From: Amycolatopsis mongoliensis | Lineage (GTDB): Bacteria; Actinomycetota; Actinomycetes; Mycobacteriales; Pseudonocardiaceae | DNA length: 64,000 bases | Reading direction: 5' to 3' | Assembly: GCF_030285665.1 (NCBI RefSeq) | Contig: NZ_CP127295.1 | Span: forward strand, 3,038,001-3,102,000 | Shown: one piece after another, positions 17,888 to 27,850 of the stretch | How the letters are laid out: each line of letters opens with the position of its first letter | Numbering within the stretch: position 1 is the first letter of the stretch | Translations under genes and position numbers: made by a program | The notes under the pieces: model-generated | The model's database searches: none | What the model saw: only the letters and a program-made list of their open reading frames with translations | Told to the model about the DNA's origin: nothing

Positions 17888-18547
17888 ATGATCCTCGAGA
17901 CCGAGCGGGCCGCCGTCTGCGCCTATGCGCGCCGGATGGTCGGGGACGGCCTGGTCGTCGGCACGTCCGGGAACGTCTCCGTGCGGGCCGGGGATCTCGT
18001 CGCCGTCACCCCGACCGGCGTTCCCTACTCGAGCATGAACCCGGCCGACGTGGCCGTCGTCGATCTCGGGGGGCAGGTCGTCGACGGCTCGCTCAAGCCG
18101 ACCAGCGAGCTGCCGATGCACCTGTCCGTCTACTGGGACGTGCGCGATCCCGACCGCGAGCCCGTCACCGCCGTCGTCCACACGCACTCGCCGCACGCCA
18201 CCGCCGTGTCGACCCTCGTGCGCGAGGTGCCGCCCGTCCACTACATCCTCGCCACGATCGGCCCCTCGGTGCGCGTCGCGCGCTACGCCACGTACGGCAC
18301 GCCCGAGCTCGCCGCGGCCGTCCTCGAGGCCCTGGAGGGGCGCCGCGGCTGCCTGATGGCCAACCACGGCACCCTCACCTACGGCGACGGCCTCGAGGCG
18401 GCCTACCACCGGGCCCAGCAGCTCGAGTGGGCCTGCCGGGTGTGGCTGCTCGCGCAGAGCGCCGGCCGGCCGAGCCTGCTGCCGCCGCCCGAGGTGGCCA
18501 ACGTCGTCGAGCGGCTGCGGGGTTACGGCCAAAACGGCCCGAACTAG
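17888..18547 (+). CDS. Class II aldolase/adducin family protein
   Basis: 219 aa. The fold is that of L-fuculose/L-ribulose-phosphate aldolases and epimerases. GTSGNVSVR binds the phosphate, SELPMHLSVY holds the catalytic Glu, and the zinc His residues are in VVHTHSPHA and ANHGTLTYG. The start MILETERA fits the family N-terminus; codons upstream cross a non-coding repeat region. Its 3' end overlaps the convergent HD-domain gene by 4 nt. The sugar phosphate substrate is unknown. Confidence 0.9.
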   Translation: MILETERAAVCAYARRMVGDGLVVGTSGNVSVRAGDLVAVTPTGVPYSSMNPADVAVVDLGGQVVDGSLKPTSELPMHLSVYWDVRDPDREPVTAVVHTHSPHATAVSTLVREVPPVHYILATIGPSVRVARYATYGTPELAAAVLEALEGRRGCLMANHGTLTYGDGLEAAYHRAQQLEWACRVWLLAQSAGRPSLLPPPEVANVVERLRGYGQNGPN

Positions 18548-19215
18548 GACGCCAGCACGTCGACGGCGTGGACCGCGTCCAGCAGTTCCGCCACCGTCGG
18601 GTCGTCGACCGCCTCCTTGATGCACTGCCACAGCTGGAGGTTCGCCATCGCCCAGCGCGAGTACGTCGCCGCCGCCTCGGGGTTGTAGAAGTAGTACCCC
18701 TCGTCGTGGACGTCGCACTGCTCGCCGACGATCTTGTGCGCCAGCTCGCGCAGGCTCAGCCCGTTCTCGCGCAGGTACCGGTGCGCGAGCACCACCGGCG
18801 TCACCGGCAGCGCCTTGAACAGCGTGTCCGCGTCGCTCAGGGCCTGCGCCTCCAGCGAAATGTCGCGGCCGCGCGTGGCCATTTCGGCTTCGTCGACGAT
18901 CTCGTCGATCCAGCGCGCCACGCCGTCGGGGACCCCGCACTCCGCGAGGATCTCCAGCCGCAGGCTCCGGCCCGCCGCCGCGGGCGAGTTTCGGAGCACC
19001 AGGTAGTTGACGTCGTGCACCAGCGCCGCGACCTCGACCACGGCGCGGTCGGCCCCGTTGTGCTGGGCGAAGCCGGCCGCCTTCGCGCGGACGAAACCCA
19101 CGTGGTGCCAGCCGTGGAACGGCAACCGTTCGGCGTATCGGCGGCAAAGCCGGTGCACCCGGTTTTCGACGGCGTCGATGGTGACTTGGTCGATCGTGCT
19201 TTCCTGCGTGCGCAT
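18544..19215 (-). CDS. HD-domain metal-dependent phosphohydrolase-like protein
   Basis: 223 aa. HGWHHVGFV, LVHDVNYL and SDADTLFK supply the H...HD...D metal ligands of the HD superfamily. Similar proteins act on nucleotides or phosphonates; the substrate here is unknown. ATG start. The stop lies inside the last codons of the convergent aldolase gene. Confidence 0.85.
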   Translation of the reverse strand: MRTQESTIDQVTIDAVENRVHRLCRRYAERLPFHGWHHVGFVRAKAAGFAQHNGADRAVVEVAALVHDVNYLVLRNSPAAAGRSLRLEILAECGVPDGVARWIDEIVDEAEMATRGRDISLEAQALSDADTLFKALPVTPVVLAHRYLRENGLSLRELAHKIVGEQCDVHDEGYYFYNPEAAATYSRWAMANLQLWQCIKEAVDDPTVAELLDAVHAVDVLAS

Positions 19216-19288
19216 ACACCTCTCCGATCCCGGCCGTGGTGTTCAGACGGGTGGAGTAATGGTAAGCGCCCTTGACGCCGGTGTGTAG

Positions 19289-19927
19289 CTAGATGCGGTC
19301 GGCCAATTCCCCCAATCGGACCTCAACCGGAACGTGACGATGGCCGATTCCGCTGGCCGGATCGTAGGAAAGGCTGAACGTGCTCACCGGCCGTGATTTC
19401 ACGAGGAACGTCATCGTGCCGGAAGTCGCCGAAGGGATGCGGTGGTATTCGTCGGCCAGCATGGTGGCGCACGCCCCGGCCTGGCACAACGTCCGGCGAC
19501 GCAGGTGTGCGGCCGAAATCAGGCCGGTGCGGGGATCGTGGGCCGTCTCGTACCTTTCGTGCAGGTAGCTGCCCCGGAGAATGGTGGTGCAGAAGTGGTA
19601 CCTGTGGTTGTGCACGGAATCCGCGTACCCCTCCCGCCAGTCCTTCTGCGCCTTGTATTCGTGCAGCCAGAAGGAAAACGGGTCGGCCGGCGAATCGAGC
19701 AGGCACCAGGCGAAATGGGTCGTGGTTTCCCGGGACGAGCGCAGGAGTTTCGCCACCTGCGCGGCGGACAGCGAGCGGAGCTGCGAGCGCAGCTCCTCCC
19801 GCAGTTCGGGGTGGTCGGCCCACGACCGGAACCAGGTGTCGACCGTGCGCCAGTCGGCGGCGAGCGGAAACCCGGCCGTGCGCAGGCGCGTGGCCAGTTC
19901 GGTGAGCGGGGACAGGCGGGTGAGCAA
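19289..19927 (-). CDS. Uncharacterised cupin-like protein, partner of the upstream membrane protein
   Basis: About 212 aa from a TTG at 19927, preceded by AGGGAG. The middle SVHNHRYHFCTTILRG and later EYHRIPSATSGTMTFLVKSR look like the two metal-binding motifs of a cupin fold (cysteine-dioxygenase-like), but no assigned enzyme family is recognised. The N-terminal 80 residues are helical. The gene starts 2 nt after the stop of the two-helix membrane protein gene, so the two are very likely translated together. Confidence 0.75.
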   Translation of the reverse strand: MLTRLSPLTELATRLRTAGFPLAADWRTVDTWFRSWADHPELREELRSQLRSLSAAQVAKLLRSSRETTTHFAWCLLDSPADPFSFWLHEYKAQKDWREGYADSVHNHRYHFCTTILRGSYLHERYETAHDPRTGLISAAHLRRRTLCQAGACATMLADEYHRIPSATSGTMTFLVKSRPVSTFSLSYDPASGIGHRHVPVEVRLGELADRI

Positions 19928-19929
19928 GG

Positions 19930-20934
19930 TCAGCTCCCTAGCTCGGCGACTTGGGAGAACTCCGCACGGAAAGCGTGGAACTTGCTTTCCAGCTCGCGGA
20001 ACTGCTCCTCGGACAGGGGGGATCCGGTGATCTTTTCGAACAGCGCCAGGAAATCCGTCCGCGTCGTGGCGGACGTGATGCGGAAGTGGCGGCCGGTCCG
20101 GGACTGCGAGACGCGCACGAACTCGGCGCGTTCCATGTTGTAGAGGAAGGAACCCTCGGTGAACCGCAGGGACCGCGGGTACAGCTTCGTGGCGCCGCGA
20201 ACGTCGCTGTAGAGCGACACCCACACGCTGTCGTCGAACATCTCCAGCCGGTCCAGCGGCGGGTCGGCGACCACGGTGATGTCGACCTGCGCGCAGCGGC
20301 TGCGCGCCAGGAAGAGGCCGACCAGCCCGATCCGGATCTCTTCGTCGAGCCGGGTCTGGATCTGTTCGTAGTCGACGTCGCCCGCCTCGCGGCGGAGCAG
20401 GTAGCGGGCGCGCCCGCTGATCGAACTGGCGTCGCGCGGATCGGCGATGACGGCCCGGAGTTCGCGTTCTGTGCGGGAAAGCAACAGCCGGGCGGCCGCG
20501 TGCCGGCCGGAGAAGCCGCGGAAGAAGTACTGCCGGGTGGCGTTGAGGTCGGCCATCAGCGCTCGGTTGAACGCGGGATCGGGGTCGGTGGTCGCCTCGA
20601 ACACGTCGGTGGGGAAGAACTCCTTGTTCAGCGCGCGGTATTCGGCGCTCAGATCCTCCAGCGCGCGCCGGCTTTCTTCGATCACCGGGGTCACCAGCGC
20701 CCGCTGCGACGCACTGGCGGTGATCAGTGTGGTGCCGAACCCGACGATCGCGGAGATCAGGGTGCCGGTGCCCAGTGCCGACACCAGGTTCTTCCCGGTG
20801 CCGGGGTCCATCAGGCCGGCGAGCCACAGGCTGAGGCCGGCGACCACGACGAGCACCGAAAGGAGCAGGCTCGTCCTGGTCCAGAAGATCTCCTGCAGTG
20901 GGGTACGGCGGAGGCGTCCGCCTTCCGCGGCCAC
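19930..20934 (-). CDS. Uncharacterised membrane protein with two N-terminal helices
   Basis: About 334 aa. Two transmembrane segments (SLLLSVLVVVAGLSLWLAGL and LVSALGTGTLISAIVGFGTTL, within residues 20-75) precede a large soluble domain with RQYFFRGFSGRHAAARLLLSRTE and an all-beta C-terminal part. A GTG at 20934 is preferred because GGGAGG lies seven nt before it; a GTG at 20943 overlaps that site. No family recognised. It forms a two-gene unit with the cupin-like gene. Confidence 0.75.
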   Translation of the reverse strand: MAAEGGRLRRTPLQEIFWTRTSLLLSVLVVVAGLSLWLAGLMDPGTGKNLVSALGTGTLISAIVGFGTTLITASASQRALVTPVIEESRRALEDLSAEYRALNKEFFPTDVFEATTDPDPAFNRALMADLNATRQYFFRGFSGRHAAARLLLSRTERELRAVIADPRDASSISGRARYLLRREAGDVDYEQIQTRLDEEIRIGLVGLFLARSRCAQVDITVVADPPLDRLEMFDDSVWVSLYSDVRGATKLYPRSLRFTEGSFLYNMERAEFVRVSQSRTGRHFRITSATTRTDFLALFEKITGSPLSEEQFRELESKFHAFRAEFSQVAELGS

Positions 20935-21126
20935 GTGCTTCACCTCCCTCGAACCACCCGAACGGACGAATGCGTAAAGTGTCGGTTCGAGCGCGGGGAG
21001 TTACTTTACGCGCCTGGCGGAGCGTGCGAAATAAGAAGTTCGGGGGACAAGGATGACGGACAGACGTCACTCAGGGCAATAATTAACCGGGTTGTCGAGT
21101 TTTCCGAAAATCACGGAAAACCTGGC

Positions 21127-21708
21127 TCAAAGGACGGCCGGGAGGCCCTTTTCGTACCAGCCGGGACCGGGTTCGGCCGTCATCAGGAAATTCACGACGA
21201 CCGCCGCGGGCGCGGGGTGGATCTCCGGGTGATCGCGTTCGCCGCGCGCGGTGTCCACCGGCCAGGCCAGTTTTTCCTCGCCGAGCGAAAACTCCCCGCG
21301 GGCGCCCGTGCGGTTGCCGCGGGCGTCGAGGCGCGACCACCTGCCGTGCAGATACACGGCATTCAGCCCGTGCAGCGCGGACAGCTCCTGGTAGCAGAAC
21401 CCGGCCGGGATCCCTTGTGCGCGCAGCAAAGCGGCGAGCAGATGCGCCTTCGCGTGGCAGATCCCGACGCGCTCGCGCAGGACGTCCGACGCCCGCCAGG
21501 TGACGCGCGGATCGGCCGCGTCGATCACGTGCTCGATCTCGTCCCGGACGAAGAGGAACGCGGCCTCGGCGCGTTCGACGGGATCATCGCTCGCCGTCCG
21601 GAAGGCGTCGGCCCGGGCGCGGATCGAGGGGTGCCGGTGATCGACGACGGCGTCGGCGGCGAGGTAGTCGCTCAGCCGATCGGTGGTGGGCGACGGAACG
21701 GGACTCAT
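21127..21708 (-). CDS. Transglutaminase-like cysteine protease-fold protein
   Basis: About 193 aa. The catalytic Cys is in GICHAKAHLLAALLRAQGIP, the His in LHGLNAVYLHGRW and the Asp in SRLDARGN, the usual order of the bacterial transglutaminase-like superfamily. Predicted cytoplasmic; substrates may be peptides. The start MSPVPSPTTDR is chosen because the earlier ATG (21747) has no ribosome site. Confidence 0.82.
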   Translation of the reverse strand: MSPVPSPTTDRLSDYLAADAVVDHRHPSIRARADAFRTASDDPVERAEAAFLFVRDEIEHVIDAADPRVTWRASDVLRERVGICHAKAHLLAALLRAQGIPAGFCYQELSALHGLNAVYLHGRWSRLDARGNRTGARGEFSLGEEKLAWPVDTARGERDHPEIHPAPAAVVVNFLMTAEPGPGWYEKGLPAVL

Positions 21709-21781
21709 CCGGCCATCCTGACAGGCTCCGCCATTCGGGCGAGACACCTTTTCCAGGGTGGCAACGCTCCGCGTTCGCCGG

Positions 21782-22387
21782 TTACGGAAGGTAAAAGTCG
21801 GGCGAGAAGCCGGTCCAGCGCAGTTCCGCGGGCAGGTGGCCGACGTCGTTGTAGGTCAGCAGCGCGGCCGGCCGCCCGGGCGAGTAGCGGATCACGGTGA
21901 GCGCCGCGTTGGCGTGGTCGAGGGCGAGCCACCGCCACGGCGGCGCGTCCTGCGAGGCGCGCACGAGCCAGCCGGCGAGGAAGTTGTGCGTGACGAGCAC
22001 TTCGTAGCGCGTCTCGGTGCCGGGCACGGGCCCGGTGAACCGCCGCTCGGCTTCGGCGGCTCTTTCTTCGTCGGCGGGCGGAAGCTGCCGCGCGAACGCG
22101 TGCAGGAGGTCGCCGGAGGTCTCGGGGAGCTCCTCGCGCATGGGCGTGTAGGGGACGAAGTCGTCAGCCGCTTCGTCGACGTAAACCGGGACGCCCGGGA
22201 GCTGGGTGGCGAGGAGCGCGGCGGTCTGCGAGGCGCGCGGGAGGGGACCGTGGTGGACGGCGTTGATGGGGACCTCGCGGAGCCGCCGGCCCAGCAGTAC
22301 GGCCTGCTGCCGCCCGGCGTCGGTGAGGTCGCCGGTGGGTGCCGCTTCGCCGTGGCGGGTCAGGAAGAGATACCGCGTCGCGAGCAT
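21782..22387 (-). CDS. Histidine phosphatase (phosphoglycerate mutase-like) family protein
   Basis: 201 aa. FLTRHGEAAP is the catalytic RHG motif and LVTHNFLAGWLV supplies the second His. RGxL-type spacing and length match the small branch of histidine phosphatases. Its ATG overlaps the stop of the preceding gene by one nt (TGATG), suggesting coupling. Substrate unknown. Confidence 0.88.
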   Translation of the reverse strand: MLATRYLFLTRHGEAAPTGDLTDAGRQQAVLLGRRLREVPINAVHHGPLPRASQTAALLATQLPGVPVYVDEAADDFVPYTPMREELPETSGDLLHAFARQLPPADEERAAEAERRFTGPVPGTETRYEVLVTHNFLAGWLVRASQDAPPWRWLALDHANAALTVIRYSPGRPAALLTYNDVGHLPAELRWTGFSPDFYLP

Positions 22388-22740
22388 CAGCCGACGGGGA
22401 CGAGCGCGCCTTCGGGGCCTTGACTCGGCGCGAACTGGGCGACGAGCCGCACCGGCGCGGGGTGGGGCGGCAGGATGGTGGAGGCGAACGGGGTGATCGT
22501 GTAGTCGTGCCCGCTGTTGGTCTGCAGGTGCACGCTGACGTGCACGTTCCGGTCGGCGGGGATTTCGAAGCTCACCGAGCCCCAGGAGACGACGTACTGC
22601 CGCCCGTCGATGCTCGCGATCGGCGCGTAGGCGCGCACGGTGTGGCCGAGGTGCGGGATCTCGACGGCGAGCAGCCGCCGGGGACCGTCGTGGTGGTCGA
22701 CGTACGGGATCACGCCCGGCACCTTGGCCAGCTCGCTCAT
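22387..22740 (-). CDS. Conserved hypothetical protein coupled to the phosphatase gene
   Basis: 117 aa. No family recognised. The sequence is rich in beta-type residues with many His (YVDHHDGPRR, IPHLGHTVRAY, VHVSVHLQTNSGHDY). Start MSELAK has good context. Overlaps the phosphatase start by one nt. Confidence 0.7.
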   Translation of the reverse strand: MSELAKVPGVIPYVDHHDGPRRLLAVEIPHLGHTVRAYAPIASIDGRQYVVSWGSVSFEIPADRNVHVSVHLQTNSGHDYTITPFASTILPPHPAPVRLVAQFAPSQGPEGALVPVG

Positions 22741-22822
22741 CCTTCGGGGCTCCCTCGTGCCGGTGGTCGTCCCGATCATGCTGCCAGGCCGTTCCCGGGA
22801 ACGGCCGGCCGACCGGACGCGT

Positions 22823-23230
22823 TCAGCCGGCCGAAGAGCCCAGGCGGAAGACGTCGTCGCGCACCAGCCTCGACTTTTCGTCGTCGAGCCACTCGACCCG
22901 GCAGGTCTCGCCGGCCACGCTCATCCTGCCCGAGCCCCAGTCCCGGACCTCGTCCGCCAGATCGCCGGCGTCGGTCACCGTGTCGGCGAACCCGCCGTCC
23001 GCCAGCCAGTAGTACTCCTCGACCTGCTCGAAGGGTTCCGACCACCGGCGCCACCACAGCGCACCCCCGATCTGCGCGACCGCCGGGCTCAAGCGCACGA
23101 ACACGAAGCCGGCCTCGCCTTCATCGGTGAAGAGCCGGCCGGCTCGTTCGCGGTAGGGGTCGAAACGACGACCCGGGACCGCATCCCAGCTCGACGGCCG
23201 CCACGGCACGGCTGCCCCTCCCGTCCGCAT
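22823..23230 (-). CDS. Hypothetical protein
   Basis: 135 aa. No recognised domain. It is Trp-rich (WRPSSWDAVP, ALWWRRWSEPFEQVEEYYWLADGG) with an acidic C-terminal half. It starts 7 nt after the MBOAT gene's stop and reads in the same direction, so it is probably cotranscribed with it. GC-rich third positions support coding. Confidence 0.65.
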   Translation of the reverse strand: MRTGGAAVPWRPSSWDAVPGRRFDPYRERAGRLFTDEGEAGFVFVRLSPAVAQIGGALWWRRWSEPFEQVEEYYWLADGGFADTVTDAGDLADEVRDWGSGRMSVAGETCRVEWLDDEKSRLVRDDVFRLGSSAG

Positions 23231-23237
23231 CCGCTGG

Positions 23238-24671
23238 TCAGAACTGGTAGTAGAGGAACGGGCTGAACGTCCCCGTCGCGATCAGGATCGCCGCGTACAC
23301 CAGACCGACCGTCATCACGCCGATGCGCAACGCCGTCGCCGGGCGGCTGCGGGAGGACTCCAGCAGCGGGCCCGTCACCGGGTGGGCCGGGAGCAGGAAC
23401 ACCACCAGTGCCGCCAGCAGCAGCACCAGCCGCTGGTTCGTGAACGCCTCCTCGACGCCCGTGCCCAGGCCGGCGAAGTCGGGGATCAGCATGTGCCCGA
23501 TCATCGACAGCGCGTGGCCCAGGTCGGCCGACCGGAAGAACACCCAGCCGAACACCACCAGGAGCATCGTCAGCGCCCGGCGGGCCAGGCGCGGCCACCG
23601 CGAAGACGGGTCGAGGTCGAAGCCGAAGCGGCGCTCGATCACCAGCAACGCTCCGTGGTAGCAGCCCCACACCAGGAACGTCCACTGCGCGCCGTGCCAG
23701 AAACCCGTCAGCACGAACACGATGCAGAGGTTCCGGTAGGTCTTGGCCGCGCCGCTGCGGTTGCCGCCCAGGGGGATGTACACGTAGTCGCGGAACCAGC
23801 GGGACAGGCTCATGTGCCAGCGGCGCCAGAACTCCGTGATCGTCACCGACGAGTACGGCCGCGCGAAGTTCTCCGGCAGCCGGAAGCCCAGCATGCGGCC
23901 GAGGCCGATCGCCATGTCCGAATAGCCGGAAAAATCGAAGAACAGCTGGAGCGTGTAGCCGATCGCGCCGAGCCACGCCGTCGCGAACGTCATCTGGTCC
24001 GGGGGCACCTTGAAGCACGCTTCGACCAGCGGGCTCAGCGAGTCGGCGATGATCGTCTTCTTGCACAGCCCCAGCGCGAACCGGGGGAAGCCGGCCGCGA
24101 TGTCGTCGAGCCGGTGGGAACGCAGCTGCGGCAGCTGGTCGGCGATCTCGCGGTAGCGCACGATCGGGCCGGCCACCAGCTGCGGGAACATCGCGATGTA
24201 CGCGGCGAACGACACCGGGTTCCGCAGCGCCTGCCGCTCGCCGCGGTAGATGTCGACCACGTACGAAATGTGGTGGAACGTGTAGAAGGAGATACCGATC
24301 GGCACGACCAGGCTCGCGACGGGCACGCTGCCGCCGAACCAGTGCGCGACGGCCGCGATCTGCTGCGTCGCGAACCCGGCATACTTCCAGATCAGCAGCA
24401 CCGCGACGTCGAGCGACACCACCGCGATGAGGATCTTGCGCCGCCGCCCGCTGTCGAGGTCGAACGGGTTCGGCGCCAGCAGCGGGCCGGCCAGGAAGTT
24501 GACGACCATGCAGCCGAGCAGCAGGAACACGAACGGGCCGGCGCCGATCGTGTAGAACAGCAGGCTGCCGGCCGCGACGATGCCGTTTCGCCACGTCCGC
24601 GGGCACACCAGCACGGCGATGAGCACCGCCGGCATGAAGTACCACAGGAACAGTGGCGAAACGAACGACAT
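23238..24671 (-). CDS. MBOAT-family membrane-bound O-acyltransferase (AlgI/DltB-like)
   Basis: 477 aa with about eleven hydrophobic segments. The family signature EFWRRWHMSLSRWFRDYVYIPLGG and the catalytic His in TGFWHGAQWTF are present. AlgI-type MBOATs move acetyl groups across the membrane onto a polysaccharide, usually with a partner SGNH/AlgX protein. No such partner is visible next to it in this window. The target could be a wall or capsule polymer. Confidence 0.92.
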   Translation of the reverse strand: MSFVSPLFLWYFMPAVLIAVLVCPRTWRNGIVAAGSLLFYTIGAGPFVFLLLGCMVVNFLAGPLLAPNPFDLDSGRRRKILIAVVSLDVAVLLIWKYAGFATQQIAAVAHWFGGSVPVASLVVPIGISFYTFHHISYVVDIYRGERQALRNPVSFAAYIAMFPQLVAGPIVRYREIADQLPQLRSHRLDDIAAGFPRFALGLCKKTIIADSLSPLVEACFKVPPDQMTFATAWLGAIGYTLQLFFDFSGYSDMAIGLGRMLGFRLPENFARPYSSVTITEFWRRWHMSLSRWFRDYVYIPLGGNRSGAAKTYRNLCIVFVLTGFWHGAQWTFLVWGCYHGALLVIERRFGFDLDPSSRWPRLARRALTMLLVVFGWVFFRSADLGHALSMIGHMLIPDFAGLGTGVEEAFTNQRLVLLLAALVVFLLPAHPVTGPLLESSRSRPATALRIGVMTVGLVYAAILIATGTFSPFLYYQF

Positions 24672-24723
24672 CGGGTCCCCTCGGTCTATCCGACGGTGAC
24701 CTTAACCCGAGTGGGTGGTCGTG

Positions 24724-25680
24724 TCAGACCCGACCGGTGAGACGCCGGCGCCGCGCCACTTCGGCCAGCAGGACACCCGCGGCCACCGAGGCGTTCAGCG
24801 ACTCCACGCCCGCCGCCATCGGGATCGACACCGTCGCGTCGCACGTCTCGCGGACCAGGCGTGACAGGCCGCGGCCCTCCGAGCCCAGCACGATCACCAG
24901 CGGGTCCGCCGCCAGTTCGAGCTCGTCGATGTCCACCGAGCCGTCGGCGTCCAGGCCCACCAGCATCAGGCCGTCGTTCGCCCACGCCTTGAGCTGGCGC
25001 GTCAGGTTGGTCGCGACCGCGATCGGCAGCTTCGCCGCCGTGCCGGCGCTCGTCCGCCAGGCCACCGCCGTCATGCCCGCGCTGCGGCGCTCCGGCAGGA
25101 GCACGCCGTGCGCGCCGAACGCGGCCGCCGAGCGGATCACCGCGCCCAGGTTGCGGGGGTCGGTGACGCCGTCGAGCGCGACGAACAGCGGCACCTCGCC
25201 GGAGTTGCGCGCCGCCGCCATCAGGTCGTCCGGGTGGGCGTACTCGAACGGCGGGACCTGCAGGCCGAGGCCTTGGTGCACGGCGCGGTTCGTCTTGCGG
25301 TCCAGCTCCTCGCGCGGGATCTCCAGGATCGAGATGCCCTTGTCGCCGGCCAGCCGGACGGCGTCGTTCACGCGGTCGTCGATCTCGATGTTCAGGGCGA
25401 CGTACAGCGCCGTCGCGGGGACGCCCGCGCGCAGCGCCTCGACCACCGGGTTGCGCCCGGCGATCAGCTCCGGCTTGTCGGCCTTCTTCTGCCGCGCCTG
25501 GTCGCGCTTCGTCGCGGCGTTGGCCGACCGGTAGGCCTTGTGCCCGGGACGGTCCTCCGCCTTCGGGGTCGGGCCCTTGCCTTCGAGGGCCTTGCGGCGC
25601 TGACCGCCCGAGCCGACGACGGCACCCTTCTTGGTGCCCGTCTTGCGGATCGCGCCCTGGCGCCGCGAGTTGCCTGCCAT
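24724..25680 (-). CDS. rlmB: 23S rRNA (guanosine-2'-O)-methyltransferase RlmB/TrmH family
   Basis: 318 aa. A basic N-terminal extension precedes the ribosome-binding SpoU_sub_bind part ([15 protein letters not shown]) and the SPOUT knot: [34 protein letters not shown] and [19 protein letters not shown] are motifs 1-3. It lies between cysS and the MBOAT gene and corresponds in position to Rv3579c of M. tuberculosis. The start MAGNSRR follows a good Shine-Dalgarno (AGGAAA). Confidence 0.92.
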   Translation of the reverse strand: MAGNSRRQGAIRKTGTKKGAVVGSGGQRRKALEGKGPTPKAEDRPGHKAYRSANAATKRDQARQKKADKPELIAGRNPVVEALRAGVPATALYVALNIEIDDRVNDAVRLAGDKGISILEIPREELDRKTNRAVHQGLGLQVPPFEYAHPDDLMAAARNSGEVPLFVALDGVTDPRNLGAVIRSAAAFGAHGVLLPERRSAGMTAVAWRTSAGTAAKLPIAVATNLTRQLKAWANDGLMLVGLDADGSVDIDELELAADPLVIVLGSEGRGLSRLVRETCDATVSIPMAAGVESLNASVAAGVLLAEVARRRRLTGRV

Positions 25681-25709
25681 GGTGAAAGTTTCCTTGCGTA
25701 GAGAACGGC

Positions 25710-27098
25710 TCAGTCGGACTTGACTGTCCACTGCGGACCGTTGGGGGTGTCCTCCACCACGATGCCCGCCTGCTGGAGGCGGTCACGGGCGGCGTCCGCG
25801 CGGGCGAAGTCCTTCTCGGCCCGGGCCTGCTGGCGCTCGGCCAGCAGCCCTTCGACGATCCGGGACAGCGCGTCCTTGGTGGGCGAGTCGGAACCGCCCG
25901 CCTCCGACCAGCGCGCGGACAGCGGGTCGAGGCCCAGCACATCGGTCATCGCGCGGACGGCCGCGGCGAATTCGAGTGCCTTGGAGGTGTCGCCCGCGTC
26001 GAGCGCGGCGTTACCGTCCCGCACCGTGGTGTGGACCACGGCGAACGCCTGCGGGGTGGCCAGGTCGTCGTCGAGCGCGGCGGCGAACTCCGCCGGGACC
26101 GTGCCCAGCGTCACTTCGCCCGACTGCGCGGCGCGGCGCAGGAACGTCTCGATCCGCCGGTAGCCCTGCGCAGCTTCGGACAGCGCGCCGTCGGAGTACT
26201 CGATCGTCGACCGGTAGTGCGGCTGCACGAGGTAGTAGCGCACCTCCGGTGCCCGGTAGCGCTCCAGCATCGCCGGGATCGACACGGTGTTGCCGAGCGA
26301 CTTCGACATCTTCTCGCCCGACATGGTGACCCAGGCGTTGTGCAGCCAGAACCGCGCGAAGGCGTCGCCCGCCGCGTTCGACTGGGCGCGCTCGTTCTCG
26401 TGGTGCGGGAAGACCAGGTCGATGCCGCCGCCGTGGATGTCGAACTCCGCGCCGAGGTACGACGTCGCCATCGCCGAGCACTCCAGGTGCCAGCCCGGCC
26501 GGCCGTGTCCCCACGGCGTCGGCCACGACGGCTCGCCGGGCTTCGCGCTCTTCCACATGGTGAAGTCGCGCGGGTCGCGCTTGCCGCGCGTCGGCGTCTC
26601 GCCCTGCTGGACGTCCTCGAGGACCTGGCCGGAGAGCTTGCCGTAGCCGTCGAACGACTTCACCGAGAAGTAGACGTCGCCGTCCGCGACGTAGCCGTGG
26701 CCCGCCTCGATGAGGCGCTCCATCAGCTCGACCATCTGGGTGACGTGCCCGGTCGCGCGCGGGTTGATCGACGGCGGGAGGCAGCCGAGCTGCTCGTACG
26801 CCTCCTCGAAGGCGCGCTCGTGCGTCGCGCCCCACTCCCACCACGGCCGGCCGGCTTCGGCTGCCTTGGTGAGGATCTTGTCGTCGATGTCCGTGACGTT
26901 GCGGACCAGCAGGACGTCCAGTCCACTGTGGACGAGCCAGCGGCGCAGGACGTCGTAGTTCAGGACGCCGCGGACGTGCCCGATGTGCGGAACGCCCTGC
27001 ACGGTGGCACCACACACGTAGATCGACGCCGTTCCGCTACGGACGGGGTGGAACTCCCGAACGCTCCGGGTCGCTGTGTCGAAAAGGTGAAGGGCCAC
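25710..27098 (-). CDS. cysS: Cysteine-tRNA ligase
   Basis: 462 aa. Class I synthetase: [16 protein letters not shown] (HIGH and the first zinc Cys) and [17 protein letters not shown] and HPxH-like [10 protein letters not shown] supply further conserved residues. C-terminal helical anticodon-binding part is complete. GTG or ATG choice: MALHLFDT gives the family N-terminus. Gene order matches mycobacterial cysS1 next to the SPOUT methyltransferase and ispF. Confidence 0.96.
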   Translation of the reverse strand: MALHLFDTATRSVREFHPVRSGTASIYVCGATVQGVPHIGHVRGVLNYDVLRRWLVHSGLDVLLVRNVTDIDDKILTKAAEAGRPWWEWGATHERAFEEAYEQLGCLPPSINPRATGHVTQMVELMERLIEAGHGYVADGDVYFSVKSFDGYGKLSGQVLEDVQQGETPTRGKRDPRDFTMWKSAKPGEPSWPTPWGHGRPGWHLECSAMATSYLGAEFDIHGGGIDLVFPHHENERAQSNAAGDAFARFWLHNAWVTMSGEKMSKSLGNTVSIPAMLERYRAPEVRYYLVQPHYRSTIEYSDGALSEAAQGYRRIETFLRRAAQSGEVTLGTVPAEFAAALDDDLATPQAFAVVHTTVRDGNAALDAGDTSKALEFAAAVRAMTDVLGLDPLSARWSEAGGSDSPTKDALSRIVEGLLAERQQARAEKDFARADAARDRLQQAGIVVEDTPNGPQWTVKSD

Positions 27099-27141
27099 CC
27101 TGAAAGGGTACGGGGTCGGGCGTGAGCCCCGTCGCAGCCCC

Positions 27142-27828
27142 TCAGGCCACGCCGAACCCGCGCAACGCCGTGAGCAGGGCGTCCGGCCGTTCGGCGGTGG
27201 GCAGCGGGTCGACCAGCGCGAACTCGCAGCCGAGCGCGCGGGCGCCGCCGTCGGCCTCTTCGCTGTCGCCGACCATCAGCGTCTCGGTCGCCGGGACGTC
27301 GAGCGACCGCACGGCCTTGCGGAAGATCTCCAGCTCCGGCTTGATGGCGCCGACCTCGAAGGACAGCACGAACTCGTCGACGTAGGCGTCCCACCCGCGG
27401 GCGGTGAAGGCCGGCCGGATGTCGAAGGCGATGTTGCTCAGCACGCCCACCTTGAGCCCCCGCTCGGCGGCGGCCTTCAGCGCGGCTTCGGTGTCCGGGT
27501 ACGGCGTCCACTGGCTGGGATCGATGAGCCGGTTGTAGAGGGCTTCGGCCTGGTCGAAGTGCGGGACGCCCGACTTCTTGAGCACCTCCAGGTACACCTT
27601 CCGGTGCAGCCCGGGATCGCGGTCGCGGTGCTGCCAGGCGTGCACGTGCTCGGCGTCCAGTTCGACGACCTGCCCGACCGGCGCGGTCATCCGGCGCATC
27701 AGCTCGGCCTGCGCCTCGATGTCGAGCGGCGTGCCGTCGTGGTCGGTCAGCTCGGTGAGCCACGACTCGTCCTGCTCGAGCCGGAAGAGCGTGCCGGAGA
27801 AGTCGAACAAAACGGCCCTGATCGTCAT
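27142..27828 (-). CDS. HAD-superfamily hydrolase
   Basis: 228 aa. Motif I is VLFDFSGTL (nucleophile Asp), motif [12 protein letters not shown], motif III Lys in [12 protein letters not shown] and motif [14 protein letters not shown] helical cap lies between. FSGT instead of the usual DGT is seen in HAD members of this group. Probably a small-molecule phosphatase or dehalogenase-like enzyme; substrate unknown. Confidence 0.88.
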   Translation of the reverse strand: MTIRAVLFDFSGTLFRLEQDESWLTELTDHDGTPLDIEAQAELMRRMTAPVGQVVELDAEHVHAWQHRDRDPGLHRKVYLEVLKKSGVPHFDQAEALYNRLIDPSQWTPYPDTEAALKAAAERGLKVGVLSNIAFDIRPAFTARGWDAYVDEFVLSFEVGAIKPELEIFRKAVRSLDVPATETLMVGDSEEADGGARALGCEFALVDPLPTAERPDALLTALRGFGVA

Positions 27829-27850
27829 GGTTTCCAGCCTAACGGGACCA

